Shown: positions 32,555-46,500 of the stretch, in pieces
How positions within the stretch are numbered: the stretch's first letter is position 1
Layout: each line of letters opens with the position of its first letter
Source of the DNA: Centrapalus pauciflorus
Lineage: Eukaryota > Streptophyta > Magnoliopsida > Asterales > Asteraceae
Direction: 5' to 3'
NCBI GenBank assembly: GCA_020465985.1
Contig: JAANYP010003739.1
Coordinates: 219,653 to 283,652 of the forward strand
Length of the DNA: 64,000 bases
Program-made: the position numbers and the translations under genes
Notes under the pieces: model-generated
What the model was told of the DNA's origin: nothing
Database searches by the model: none
What the model saw: only the letters and a program-made list of their open reading frames with translations

Positions 32555-33787
32555 TAATCCTTTGAGAATTTATGAAACAAAGAATATTAAAGAAAGATGA
32601 TTTATGAATAAACAAGTTATCAGAATCAGATAAAATAAAGATTTTAAAGATAAAAGATGTTGATATTGACAAAAGATTTTTATGATAATTCTGGACAAGT
32701 TCAGTGAAATTCTGAACAAAGATTTAAAGATTTATAAAGTGGGTCAAAGATTTGATTTGACAGAGAACAGATTGAGATAAAATCCTGAGATAACTCAGGT
32801 GGCAGATTTTACATCTGTTTGATAAAGACCCAACACTGTGATTTATGGATATTCAGATTTAACATGCTTGAATTTCTGGTTGAGACATATTGTTGATGCT
32901 AGTTTGATTTGACATTCATATTATCAGCTGGATTGTGACCTGTGCACACTATGGTTCGGTGTTGCCCAGTGGATCATGATAGCTATTTGACTTATCATTT
33001 CATATGATATTGCTTTTACTGTACATCTCAGATATTGCGATAAGACTACTGCTATCATGACTTTGATTACATATGCTTCATCATTGCATATACTTGACAT
33101 ATTGATTCAGCTTGATTAGCCTTGATTTGGTCTATTGTTCTAGACATGGCTTTTTCACCAGTTCTATAGAACTTGGTAATGACCTCCGATGTTCCGCCAC
33201 GTTGATTTACTGGTAGCTAGCCCAGTATGTGGCTGATCCCCACGGTTATAAGCGTGAGCGTGACCTGAGCATCATTCGATTCTATGACTTCTATGTCTCA
33301 ATCATGAGGGCTGTAGCGGCAGCCAAGACATATCACGCTAGACTTATGATGATCCGCTTGACCATGCATGTTAATTTGAAAATCTATTTACTCACTAAGC
33401 ATTGCTTACGGTTGCTACATTAACATTTTTACAGGAAAAGATAAAGGAAAGTCACCTGCCGGACCTAGTACTTAGGTCATACAAGAATCAAGTGAAGTTT
33501 TCATAGACCTATACTCAGCAAACCATTTTGGTACTGATTGGATGATGATATTGTGGTGTTCTGGGTAAATTTATCTTGATTGTGTGATGACATGAACTAG
33601 ATTAGATAGTACCCTTTATAAGTTTAATTTAAAAACTTAATCTGAATTAAACTTAAATCCTAATATGTTTGTGCATGTAATTTAATATTCCGCACTTAAT
33701 TACTCTATCTTAGTTATGGTTGATATCGTATTGCATGATGTGGGACCTAGACTCGTGAGAACTGCCCCGCAAGGGGTGGTCTTCACA
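31444..33787 (+). mobile_element. 3' LTR of the chromovirus
   Basis: A 2344-bp copy of the 5' LTR, TGTAACAACC to GGTCTTCACA, with its TATATAAA box at 31646-31653 and an AT microsatellite at 32463-32553. Scattered substitutions and a few indels separate it from the 5' LTR, so insertion is not brand new but much younger than the host gypsy element. Confidence 0.95.
32463..32553. repeat. (AT)n in the 3' LTR
   Basis: A 91-bp AT run, allelic to the 77-bp tract in the 5' LTR. Confidence 0.95.
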
Positions 33788-33792
33788 GACTA
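33788..33792. repeat. Target-site duplication GACTA, right copy
   Basis: Identical to 24197-24201. It joins the outer element leader directly once the chromovirus is removed. Confidence 0.95.
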
Positions 33793-33937
33793 CAATCACC
33801 TTTTTGAATTTTATATATTTTTATGTGATTTTTAATAATAATAATTAAGGACTAAAAATTAAATTAAACTAAAGCACCTAAATTGAAACTTAACACTAAG
33901 GCCAAAATTAACTTCTAGCCTTAACTAGCGTTACCAC

Positions 33938-33955
33938 TCCCCGACAACGGCACCA
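33938..33955 (-). other. Primer-binding site of the outer gypsy element
   Basis: The minus strand reads TGGTGCCGTTGTCGGGGA, one base from the TGGCGCCGTTGTCGGGGA word found next to the 5' LTR in Athila/Tat elements. Five bases separate it from the LTR end. The leader 33793-33937 is AT-rich and non-coding. Confidence 0.88.
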
Positions 33956-33960
33956 AAATC

Positions 33961-35292
33961 TGACGAGCCGTCGATGTGGCCCGTAGAAATACCCTTAAAT
34001 CTAACTATTAGCGTATGGAAGTAAGGGTCAAATCCGCAGGGAGTGCGTATGTAATTAGGGTTAATTAGCTAGCTTCTTTAGTTTGTTAAAAATGTTTAAG
34101 TTGTAAAAAGGATTGAATTGTTTGGAATAATGATTACGTCTAGATTATAACTAAATTAATGGCAAACAACAAACATATCGAATAACAAATCAAGCAAAGA
34201 TAACCATTCACGGAATCACTACGGCATAAGCTATTATCCACTCGAATGTCATGCAACATTCACATAGACATAATTAACTGCATGATTGATTTAATCGTAT
34301 TTGTTTTAATCAATAACTCTCGGCATAGCGCATGCAATATTCATTACTTGGCTTAATTTAAAGCTAATAGACTCAGCACAAATAATAATATCACTATGAA
34401 CTATAATCAAAACATACAATCGTAATCATAACTGAATGCTTATCATTTGAATACACATAAATTGTTCAACAAATCCAATATTCATCAAAACATAAAATGA
34501 AATACGATAAAATAACATTTAGTCGTAGATCCTCCGCAAATGGCTATGGAATTTAGCCGCTCATCGTATGCTCGTCAACGGGAGTGATCGGAGACATCAT
34601 TATGAACTTCAAACACCGTCTTCGTATTTCAGTCGTGATTCCACTCCGGCAGGGCTTCGCCACTTCGTTCAACACCTCCAAATACGAGAGTCATCGACCC
34701 GTATTTATAGAGAATGTGAAATGAGGGTTTTTGGGGTTGAAAACACGTCTGGATTCGTAGGGCGCCGCACCAGCGTAGGCTTGGGCGTAGGCATGCGCCC
34801 CCCTGCACTGGGGGTACGGCCTGGGCTGCGCTGGAAGCGTCTCTAACTCTCAATCTCTCTGTTTTGCAACGTAAGGCAGCGCAAGCCTGCGCCCCCTCCG
34901 GCTCGGATCGCGCTGAATTTTCTCGAGTTGCTTCCGTTTAACGTCTTGACCCTGAAACATAATTTCCGTGTAATAATAATAAAGTTACGAAGTACCGGTG
35001 CTTAAAACAATCCTAAAACAATATAAAAACACATAAAATAATAGTCATTTCAAAGCATCACGAGAAAATTCAGCGTGAACCGAGCAGGTCGGGGAGTAGG
35101 GCTACGCCCCAGGTCTATGCCCACCCTACGCCCCAAAACAGTAGATTTCGAGTTCCAGCTGAATTTTCTTGTGGTGCTTTGAAATGACTTCTGGACCCTG
35201 AAACACAAATATGATGTAAAAATATGATAGTTACGAAGTAAACGTGCATATATGAGCCTTTAAAACTACTGAAAACACACAATAATACAGTC
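33961..35292 (-). mobile_element. 5' LTR of the outer Athila/Tat-type gypsy element
   Basis: On the minus strand the LTR ends in CGGCTCGTCA at 33961, next to the PBS. It has CTATAAATAC (TATA at 34702-34709) and several GC-rich TACGCCC/GGGCGTA words (34790-34900, 35098-35130). Its upstream limit is uncertain: a TG at about 35292 follows a PPT-like tract (35301-35311), so that boundary is provisional. The near-end CTCCCTGCGGATTTGACCC (minus strand, about 34022-34045) is characteristic of these LTRs. Confidence 0.7.
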
Positions 35293-35300
35293 TTATTAAA

Positions 35301-36426
<1,126 letters not shown>

Positions 36427-37060
36427 ATTCTTTTTTACTTGAGTTTTTATCATAGCTTTTCTAGTTGGTCCATGTAGCGGGATTTGGGTCAACCGCTCCC
36501 AAACCAGATGGCTTTAGGGGACTAGGCATGAATGGTACCCAGTAGAATTTAATTTCCCGAACCAACTAGGCTACCCTCGAATCTATTGAGGCTAAAAACA
36601 TGATTAAGCTCTCTCCCTTATTGCATGAGTTTTCCAAAATGTTTTGACGCATTATTTTCATTTAAGCACAAATGTACGTTAACTTACTTGAACTCAACTT
36701 ACATTAAAATGTTAATTATTATTACGACTCTTAACCCAATTCTAGAGTTTCTTACTAACATCACTAATTCTAGGTACATTTTTTTCTATGTATCATTATT
36801 TTTTACGGCCTGATCGGCAAACGAGAACCATTGGGGAAATTCAAAAGACTGTCTTGGCACTAAGCATTCGCATTTAACAAGACTCGGCAAATAAAAACAA
36901 ACACACTCAATTACTGAAGTAAAATAACAAAATTAAAAGTCTAACCCAAACAAGTAAATCTAAATATGATAAATGTGATGAGCAATGAACGATGGTACCT
37001 GATCACTAGTAAGGAGGAAGAGTAGAACCAAATATACAATTGAAAAACTACCAGCCTGAA
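36427..37060. other. Non-coding repeat-derived sequence
   Basis: No supportable gene. Words such as GGGACTAGGCATGAATGG and GGTACCCAGTAGAATTTAA look like the 3' internal region of gypsy elements on the minus strand. This fits the idea of remnants of a second Athila/Tat copy. Confidence 0.35.
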
Positions 37061-37199
37061 AAATCCTCTTGATGTCGAACCCCCTCTCAATATGTCCTGT
37101 TCTGCGGTTCATGATATGTCTTAGCTCTCTGCCCAGGTGCTCAAATTTCAGTCTAAATTATTATTATTATTATTTTTGTGGAGGCTTGTTAAATCATAT

Positions 37200-37560
37200 T
37201 AAACATTTCATAGAACCTACCAAGAAGAGCTTCCCCTCCTTCCAGGCCCTCAAAACCTTGGAGCCAGGAAGAAGTTGTAGTGCTGCACCCCCTCCGGTCA
37301 AGTAGCCACAACAGAATGAAGAAGCGCAGCTGCGCAGGAGCCAGGAAGAAGTTGTAGTGTCGCACGCCCTCCGATTAAGTCGCCGCCCTCGCCCTCTCAA
37401 AGTCTCGGCCCCCTCAAAGTCGTTGCACGCCCTCAAACTCGCCCTCTCAAAGTTGTCGCACCCCCTCCGGTCAAGCGCAGCTGACGATGTTGATGTGTTG
37501 TGTTTGTGTGCCTCTGCCCTATCGCCCTCTCAAAGTCTGTCAAGTATAATTTATCTGTTT
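37200..37560. repeat. GC-rich patch with degenerate direct repeats
   Basis: A 77-bp period repeat starts GGAGCCAGGAAGAAGTTGTA at 37260 and 37337. The word GCCCTCTCAAAGT recurs near 37391, 37440 and 37521, and CACCCCCTCCGGTCAAG also recurs. It is much more GC-rich than its surroundings. Short ORFs on both strands are compositional and not supported as genes. Confidence 0.6.
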
Positions 37561-39243
37561 TTAGTATTTATAGTGAAATTTTTAGTTTAATAGTTGCTTG
37601 ATTTATATTATACATTATTAGATTTTTAAATGAGTAATTGATCATATAATTTATTTTATATATGACCAAATGATATAGTTTAGATTATTATTTAAGAAGT
37701 AAGAGTTAAGATTTCTAAAATTTTTAATATTAAGTTACATTTGTCGAATGATTGTTGCATTTGCACCATAGAGAAAGAATTACTTGCCTATGTGTCGGAT
37801 GAAGATGTAATAACCCATTTTCAAAAGATGAAATTTCATAGGGGACAACTTAAGAATCTAGTTTTTGTTTGTTTGTAACTTCGTAACCAAAAATGACGAT
37901 GTATCATTTACGTATTTGTTTTATTATCTACCTAGATGAACCGACCCGAAATTTTGGTATTTAAGAAAAAATTGAAGTCACAAGTACTTACACTCACGTA
38001 GTTATTATATTTGACCCCTATAACAAAAAAAAAAAAAAAATTTGGATCTGCCACTGGCTACAGTTACATTTATAAAAACAAAAGGTTACAACTCTCAAAA
38101 ACTCTAGCTTGAAACTCCAATTAGTCGTGTCAAACATACCCTATGTCAAAAACCACTCAAATTTTTATATATGTTTTCTTGTAATTAAGTCACTCAATTA
38201 CATTTTGGGGTTCAATCGAATTTTTTAATTCATGTAGCACACATGCGGAAATTAGGTAATTATTTTTTTTGGACGTATCATAAGTGATTTTTTTCAATTA
38301 ATTCTTTTGATCAAAATTTTTTAATAATAAACCAATATATGAATTTAAATAATATTTATAAATTTTAATTAAAATCTAGTTTTCAGGAAAAAAAATCATC
38401 GATAAACGCCTTGAAACAACTAAGAACCCCGAAGGAACTTTCATTCCCTCGTTCAAGGATCGTCATTATAAACCAATGCACAACCAACTCGTTCAAGGAT
38501 CGTCATCGTAAACCTATGTACAACGAAGATGTATGAAGTCGTCCCATTTTAAATTTTTGCACAACCAAGATGTACGAAGTCGCCCCATTTTAACTTTTTC
38601 GATTTAGTCATTGTACTTGAAAGCATGTTCATACTCGTTCTAACCCAAAACATCAGAATTTAAAAATATGCAATATTGTGTTTATATTTTTTTTAATTAC
38701 AAACCCAAAATTTCAATGTCAGTTTCATGCAGCCTGATAAAAAAACATGTCGATCAAAGCTAACAACTCAAACTTATTGGCTTCGATTGACATGTTTTCG
38801 GTTATAATATATACATTTGCATTAGAGTTAGAATCTATAACTTTTCAAGTTTGAGGTATTAACATCTCCAAACTACAACTTTTCTTTTATCTTTTTTTAA
38901 AAGAAAAATAATCCCAAAAATTAAAACCTGTGAAATTTAAACTCGAATACTCTTTGAAAAATCTCAAGGCTCAACCAAGTTATTTACACAGCGGTTAACT
39001 ACAACTCTTCTGATAATTTCTTAGGTGTTAAAACAATAACATAATAAATTAGACAGACTTTTATCATTATTGAACACGTTAACTCATTAACATTGTCGAT
39101 TACATGACATGAATTCCAAGTCGTAACAATGTGCCGATAGCGGCCATGAGAGGTGCGAGAAGTGTCGATCAGAGGGCACGGGCTAGCTTCAATAACTGGC
39201 TAAGTTTTGGTATAAAATTATCATATAGGTTAAAAAGAATGGC
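37561..39243. other. Non-coding AT-rich sequence
   Basis: No ORF or RNA gene recognised. It contains a poly-A run near 38023-38040 and a short tandem pair, CGTTCAAGGATCGTCAT, at about 38451 and 38490 (period 39), followed by a diverged repeat of GATGTATGAAGTCG. Otherwise I see nothing in it. Confidence 0.5.
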
Positions 39244-39251
39244 ATTTGAAG

Positions 39252-40033
39252 TAGGGGTGTTCAAAATATTCTGAAACTGAAAAACCGATACGAAAAACCA
39301 AAAAACCGTACCAATTTTAAGTTTAACCGAACCAAATGTTCTATTATTTTTGGTTTGGTTAACCGAACCGAAAAAATCTTCGGTTTAGGTCTCAGTTCAC
39401 GATTTTGGTGACGGACGGTTAACCGAAAAACCGAAAAAATTTTAATTTCATATAGTTTAATGTTTATACCTATAAATATTAGCATTTATCTTAACAATAA
39501 TATAAAATTTTAGCTCATCTATTAGTCTACATTAATTTTTAAATCCAAAACAACAAAAAAACAACATTAGAACGACTAATTTTAGGAAATATTATAAATT
39601 TTTTTTTGTTTCTATTATATTATAAAAGACATAGTACAATCGTTTAAAGATCTTTTATAGATAATTTGTAGTCTTATTGATCGCATTTATTATCTTGGAC
39701 TTTTGAATTTTAGAAACTAAATATTGGGGTTTTTAAATTAAAATAATAATTTATTAAATAAAAATTGGTTGATTGATTAACCGAATAACCGAACGGAAAA
39801 ACGTTTGATGTTTGATTAGGGCAAAGTTCCTTAAAAACCTCTGCCCTTTTTAAAATATCCTGAACAGTTCCTGTAGGCTGAGCACCTTTTTCAAGGAAAT
39901 AGAGAATAGCGGGATATCGGTTAACCAGGTTTTTCAGTTTACGTTTAGGTACACGAAATCATCGAATCGATATCTCCGGTTAACCATCCGAAATGCACTT
40001 TTGGTTTCGGTTAACCATCCATGAACACCCCTA
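39252..40033. mobile_element. hAT-like non-autonomous element, 782 bp, TSD ATTTGAAG
   Basis: The element starts TAGGGGTGTTCA and ends TGAACACCCCTA, a perfect 12-bp terminal inverted repeat. It is flanked by identical 8-bp duplications ATTTGAAG (39244-39251 and 40034-40041), the TSD length of the hAT superfamily. The interior repeats CGGTTAACCGAA-type words in both orientations and has no transposase. Confidence 0.9.
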
Positions 40034-40518
40034 ATTTGAAGGTTATAAAAAGTGTTTTTATGAAGAAAAAAAAAAAACACATGTTTTCACGTTTGTTGTT
40101 TTTTCGTCCCTCTATGTTATTTCTTTTATAAAAGTCCTAAAGCTATTTTTTTTTTTTTTTGGTTTAGTGAAATTTGGTATTAAAACTCGGTTTTTCAGTT
40201 TTTGGAAAACCCGACTTACTAATTATAACTGGACACTAATAGTCAAATTTCACAAAACTAAAAAAAATTAACTTAAAGATTTTTAAAAAATAACATTGAT
40301 GGACGAAAACGCAAAAACCGTGAAAACATGTTGATTTTTCCATAATAAACCCTTATAAGAATGCATGATCTCTGTTGTTCTTGTAAAACTCATAAGCTAA
40401 TAAGCAGCTCCAAAACGACAAATTCAACAAACGTATACATGAATCTAATAAATCTTTCAGGGTAAAGTGCAAACGGAACTCTTAGTCCGAATCCTAATAC
40501 GAAAGTATAGTAGAATAT

Positions 40519-43500
40519 CTACTTACCGATGCAGAATTTACCAAAAATATTAGTTAAAACTTCTTCGGATATATCTTCCCCACTTATCTGCCCAAGTGCG
40601 AGTGCAGCATCTCTCAAATCTATCGTCCAAAAGTCAAACGGAAGATCATCTTCTATTGACGATCTCAACCTCGCTAAAGCCTCCTTTGTCCGAAGAAGTT
40701 GCTCGTATTGTCTCTGGTAATCCATCAAGAAAATATTACAAATGATTGATAGTAAGGTTTGGGTTTCTTCTAATCTTTCAAGAATTTAATAGTGGACAGT
40801 TGATAGCGGCGTTATAGCGGTTAGCGACTCTCACAGAATAGCGGTCCCGCTCTTAACAGCGCTATTTACAGCTAAATGGACGTAATTTTGGATAAAAAAC
40901 GGTAAAAGCAGTCAAAATAGTGTTACGGAACCTAGTCGTCCCATTTATGACTTTCATTATATTTTTTATACACGGTTAATATTGAAAAAACCCCATCAAC
41001 TTTCTTTATTTTCACGATTAAGTCACTAAACTTTTTTCTTATTGTTTAAGTCCCTAAATTATTTGTCTTAATCAAAAGTGTATATTTGATCTGTTTGACA
41101 GGTTACCAAACAAGGAACCTTAGGGGGCGTTTGATTCGCGGAATTTTTTCTCTTGGATTTGCATTTTGTCAAAGGATTTATATTATGCAGCATTTGCATC
41201 TGTCAGAATTTTGTCAAAGAATCTAAATTATCTTATATATAAAATTTGCTAATGTGAAGAATGTAAGGTGACTGAGATTTAAAATCCTAGGAGGGAGCCT
41301 GAGTTTTTAAATAACAAAAAAGGAAGAGATTTAAGAAATCCTTACTGAAATCTGCTAACCAAACACAGAATTTTAAATGTAAATCCCAATGAATCCCAGG
41401 AAATCCACAAACCAAACGCACCCTTAGTCATTTCACTTGATTAATGTTATAAAAACCTACCGTCTTTCCATATTTTAGTGATTACGTCCTTGAACTTTTA
41501 GTTTTATCCCGTCTAATCAGGTAGGGTTAATTGCGTCAAAAGGTAACCAATTGTCATTTTTTTTCAATTTGTGTAACATACTAATTTTTTTCTATTTGAG
41601 GTAACATACTTTCCAAATCAAGTCAATCAATGTAATCATATCAAATTGAAAGATAAAAATTACTGACGTGACAGTTTCTAGTCCGATCAGCATTTTTTTA
41701 ACAAAAATGACAGTTTGATTGTTATATGACTTTGCACGATTTTTTTCAATTTAAAAGGTCTTTTTGATAAAACCTTGTTATTTTGAGCAAATTTGAAAAT
41801 AATTAAGCAATATTAGAAATTAAAAAACCTGATGTTTGGATAAAGAAACTGTCATGTTAGTAACTTTTACCTTTCAATCCGATAAGGTTACCTTGATTGA
41901 CTTGATTTGGAAAGTATGTTACCATAAAAAGAAAAAAAAAATTAGTATGTTACCCAAATTGAAAAAACGGTGACAATAGATTAACTTTTAACGTAATTAA
42001 CCCAATCTGGTAGCCGGTCAAAGTTATATACTTTTGAATAAGACAAACATAGTTTAGTGACTTAAACAATTAGAAGGAAAAAAAGCTTTTGGGACTTAAT
42101 TGAGAAAATGAGAAAAGTTGGTTGGGTTTTTTCAATATTAACCCTTTTATATAACATTTTAATTTTATAAATGTATTATGTTACGATTTTTATATACCTT
42201 CTATGATTTTTAGTTATGTATATATATATAAATATAAACCGCTATACTACCATGATAACCGCTATAGCAAATAGCAGCCTTTGACCGCTAATTGATTTTT
42301 GACCTCAATATCTGCATAGATTAATATCGAAACATATATGTTTGTAAACCTGGTTCACGGCCCACTTGCGTCCACCTGAAGGAATGTTTTGCAGGCCCAC
42401 AAGCTCGAGAATTGCGGTCTCCAAATCTGGGATTCCTTGACCTGAGATGGCACAGGTAAAAATATGCTTATCGAAAGATTCACCTATAGAATTAACAAAG
42501 TCAGAGCAAGCAGACGGGGCGCAGTCGATTTTGTTGATTGCCAATATCACTGGGGATCCGGAGGCAGCCTGCTGTCGTAACAAAAAAAAAAAGAACAATC
42601 AATGATTAAATTTGCAGGAAATAAAGAGCGGCCCACAAGCAAAACTCCTAGAACCTAGCGGAAAGAAATAGAAAGATAAGATAATTTGTGAGACCTTTGA
42701 GTGTTTTATCTTATCGAGCAATTTGGCATCATCCGAGGTCCATCCATCAGCAGCACTCACCGCCATGATAACCACATCAGCACCCATAGCAACCGCTTCC
42801 GATCTCTCAACACCTGCATCTTAAAACGTCACAAACAGTGTGCGTCTGTTGAGTTGTGGAGACTCATTGGTGTCGTTGGCTTATAGGCCCGATCCATTAA
42901 GGATTTTTTTTTTTTTTTTTCAATAGTTGTTTCCTATAAATATATGATCCCATGTAATTGTAACCCTAATCTGAAATCAATAGAGAGACTCGCTAGTACG
43001 GTCCTGGAAGTAGGTAATTATTGGACCGGACCACGTAAATCATTGTGTTCTTATTTTCTTTGCATCGTTATTGTTTGTCGTTCTTACCCCTAAAAGCGTG
43101 CGCGCTTTCGAAATCAAATAATACCAATGAGAAATTAAGTTTTTAAGAAAAAAAATAACCCTCAAAGGAATGTCTCACCTATTTTTTCAACTATGTCATC
43201 GGTTTCTCTTATCCCAGCCGTATCAAGTAGCGTGACTGGAATGCCGTGAACCGTCACATTGGCTTCCACGACATCCCGAGTTGTTCCCGCAATGTCTGTA
43301 ACTATTGCTCTTTCACTCTGCAAGCTAAACAATAAATACTCAATGAGCAAGACAACTACACAACTATCATAGCTAAAGTAATGAAACATCGTTTTAGTCA
43401 CTCTTAACTTCTTTTCGTACCATCTAGGTCATTATACTTTCAAAATATATCTCACTCAGGAGGCGTTTGGTACGGTGGAATCGTAGGGAATGAAATCGTT

Positions 43501-46500
43501 TGAGTTTACAAGCCTTTTTTTACTAATAATAGTTGCACATAAATAAAGATTGACACTAGAAAATGAATGAAAGATATAAGCACTCCATTCCCTTTCCATG
43601 TTTTTCATTCTGATAAGGTAAAAGGAGAAATGAAATTTATACCGAACTCAATTCTCTACTCCTTTTCATTGAGAATTAAGGCTCTCATCACATGATAAAA
43701 GAACTTGTAAACCTCATAGGATTTCATGCTCTACCTCATAGGATTTCATGCTCTCGATTCCACAATACCAAACGCACCCTTAGGTCCCTAGTTAATTGGA
43801 TGAGCGAACAGTTCAAGTGTTCAACACGTTGAATTTTGAACTGACATCGTACGTGTCATCTCAATAAATGATGTCGTTTAGCCACTTTAAACTTCCTTAA
43901 CAAAAAGACTGTAAGTTCTATTAGTTCACGGTTTTGTGAAGACAGAAGACATGTTTATAAAATGAATGTTATTTTCATCTAATTAGTTGACATGTCACTT
44001 ATTTACTTATGATACCATGTTTGATTTTTATGTATGAAACAATCATACAGTCAACTAGTAACTTAAAGGAAAAATGGCACCAGATAGCTAAGTACTTTTG
44101 AGTTTGTACACATTTATGTAGTTTACCTTTTTGTGCACATTTATGTAGTGTACTTTTAAAAGTGTTGAATTAGGTAATTGGGTGACCTGATGACCCGACA
44201 ACATCTAGTCACTCAATTAGTCAATTACCTAATTGAATTAAATGTTTGACTACCAAATGTGTACGAAAGAAAAAATACCCTACATAATTGTGTACAAAAA
44301 AAAGTTTGAATAAGCATGGTAACCTCTATACTGATCATCAGGTCACTCAACTACTTAATTGAAACGCTTTTAAAAGTTTGACTACCAAATGTGCACAAAT
44401 AAAAGTACACAACATAAATGTACACAAAATTAAAAGTATATAGCTATTTGGTGTCATTATCCCTAACTTAAATGGGACAAACATTGAAATTATAATGACT
44501 TATGCAGTACTAAAAAGATGTTGAGTGGCTTTAACGAAACAACTGTAAAAAGCATGTTGCTATCTACAATATAAACCCCGACAAAAACAATTGCACCGTT
44601 TGCATCTGGATTATATGTGTTGAGTTTTAAATTTGACAAGGGAATTTGTAATTACAGATTAACTAAACATACCTTACTCCATGAGTTGAGGAGACTAGAT
44701 TTCCCAACATTTGGCCGACCAATAATGGCGATCTGCAAATATCATGCATACATGAGAATATTTGACTTGCAGTTTTGTATACGAGCAACGTCTTAAACTT
44801 GACATTAGAAACTTCTTCAACCAAGAACCATTCAAATTGAAGTACCAAAAAAGGGTGTGAACTCATTGAAACCCCTACTTATTTCAAAAGAAATTTCAAG
44901 AGTCAAGAGCTGAGCTTCAAGATGAAAAAGAATGTTTGTTTGACTTTTACAGGCAAAAGAATCCTTTCTTGATTTAGAACTCTATTTTTTTAGTTATTTG
45001 AACATTAGAAGATTAATCCTTTGTATTTATAGAAATTTCCATCCATTCCATGAAAATTATAGAGTTTTTACTTGGCAATTAGTTTAAGTGGGATTTTTGA
45101 AGGTTTGTCAAAGGGAAAAGTGCAATAAATAGCAACCAATTTTACTTCATATTTAATTTTGGCACCAGGCTTTAAAAGTAGTTACCAACACCGTCGCGTT
45201 TTCGAAACTTGATGAAAACATTTCATAGTTCATAAACCATAAGAATAATAAATAATATAATAAAACCATTTCATAGTTCATAAACCATAAGAATAATCAT
45301 TCAACCACATCAGAGTTTATAGGTTTAGTGGTCAAAATATAATAAGTATGGTGATTTTAGTGGTGTTTTTTGAAGTTCAGTAACCAGATTAGAAATTATA
45401 TTAAAGCACATTGCTATTTATTGCAATTTTCCCTTTGTCATAAGCAATATTCTAGAGTCTAGACCCAAATCTAATTTATTTGTAACGACGAGAATTAGCA
45501 AATAGGTAACTTTCAAGTTGGAAAATTCCCCCCCAAAAAAAAAAGAAATGCGGGTGTGTTTATATAGAAACTTTTTACTAGTTTTCCAATTCCAATTTTC
45601 TAGAAAAAAATTTAGTTTTCATTTCCTGAAAAGAAAATTGGAAATATGAAAAACACACAGATATTTTAGAAAACAACAATAAAGTGTTTTCTAAAATGTA
45701 TTTTTTTGGAAAACAAGGTTTTCCATTTTCCTGGGAAATTGTTTTGGAAAATACACGAATTACACATGTTTTCCAAGAAAACTTTTCTAGAAAACGCTAC
45801 ATTTTTCTGGTGGTAAACACAACGTTTCACAAAGGGAAGGTTTGCAATTTTCATGTAATGAAGGTAAGGATGAATTAACCTCCTTGCTTTTGTTTTCTTC
45901 CATATCGGTTTATTTAAGGTGTTTTTAACTTTATTTTAAAATTTGTAGGCCGACTATCAACTATAAGTCATAGCAGGAACTTAAAAAGACGCATCACAAT
46001 ATACCTGTAGCCCAGATTGCAAGAGTTTGTCATAATTAGCCGTTTCCATTGCACTCTCCACATCACATGACATTGCACGTATTTTACTCAAAATTAGATC
46101 CATCTCAAGTGGAGGCATTTCATCATCGAAATCTAATCGAGCTTCTATCTCCGTGAGCAGTTCAATGCATTGTGCTCTTAGAGACTTGACCAGCAAAGAG
46201 AACCCACCCTTTTCATGAGAATGTTATTTTTTTTATCAGTAAGTAATTTTGGCAATTTTTTGCTATATATTAGACACAAGAATACTGAAACAGAAAGCCG
46301 AACTCTTGAAGAAAACACATGCCTGAATTCCTGCCAAAGCAGCATCGGCAGCAGCCACAGACTTGGCGGATACAAGTTTTCCAACGTCTTCTGCTTGAGA
46401 AAGGTCTAATCGACCATTCAAGAAAGCACGAAGGGTGAATTCACCTGATACAAGAGAACGGACTGCTTAAACGTATTTCACAGGATAAAAGAGATGTTGC

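Larger units (their letters stand above)
24202..33787 (+). mobile_element. Complete Ty3/gypsy chromovirus, 9586 bp, TSD GACTA
   Basis: Both LTRs, a PBS, gag, PR-RT-RH-INT and a chromodomain are present, with a perfect 5-bp target duplication. Breaks are a gag/pol frame change, TAG 28172, TGA 28338, TGA 29037, TAG 30216, TGA 31236 and the RNase H Asp-to-Asn. It inserted in the leader of the outer minus-strand gypsy element. The Tekay/Del-like assignment is an inference from LTR length and chromodomain type. Confidence 0.95.
1522..35292 (-). mobile_element. Outer Athila/Tat-type Ty3/gypsy element, carrying two nested retrotransposons
   Basis: In minus orientation: LTR (35292-33961), PBS, leader, [chromovirus], gag N-terminus, [copia], gag, PR, RT, RH, INT, extra ORF, PPT, partial LTR. 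Continuity across the chromovirus is proven by the GACTA duplication. Continuity across the copia element is supported by gag sequence on both sides. The left LTR does not visibly match the right one, so the left boundary is the weak point. Confidence 0.65.
40800..42300. other. mnmE intron 9 repeat mosaic with AGCGGT/ACCGCT flanks
   Basis: Words like TATAGCGGTTAGCG near 40815 and AACCGCTATAGCAAATAGC near 42258 form loose inverted flanks around the intron, suggesting an old larger insertion into which the MITEs at 41123 and 41524 later inserted. Coding sequence of exons 9 and 10 is untouched. Confidence 0.35.

Noticed and set aside
34568..34853. Overlapping 92- and 74-codon ORFs on both strands
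   Set aside because: They lie in the GC-rich part of an LTR around its TATA box; openness is explained by composition.
45666..45878. Pair of opposite-strand ORFs in mnmE intron 5
   Set aside because: They arise from TTTTCC/GGAAAA inverted words of a probable MITE.
46215..46409. Plus-strand 64-codon ORF over mnmE exon 4
   Set aside because: The minus strand encodes the conserved MnmE helical domain with consistent splice phases; the plus-strand frame has no support.
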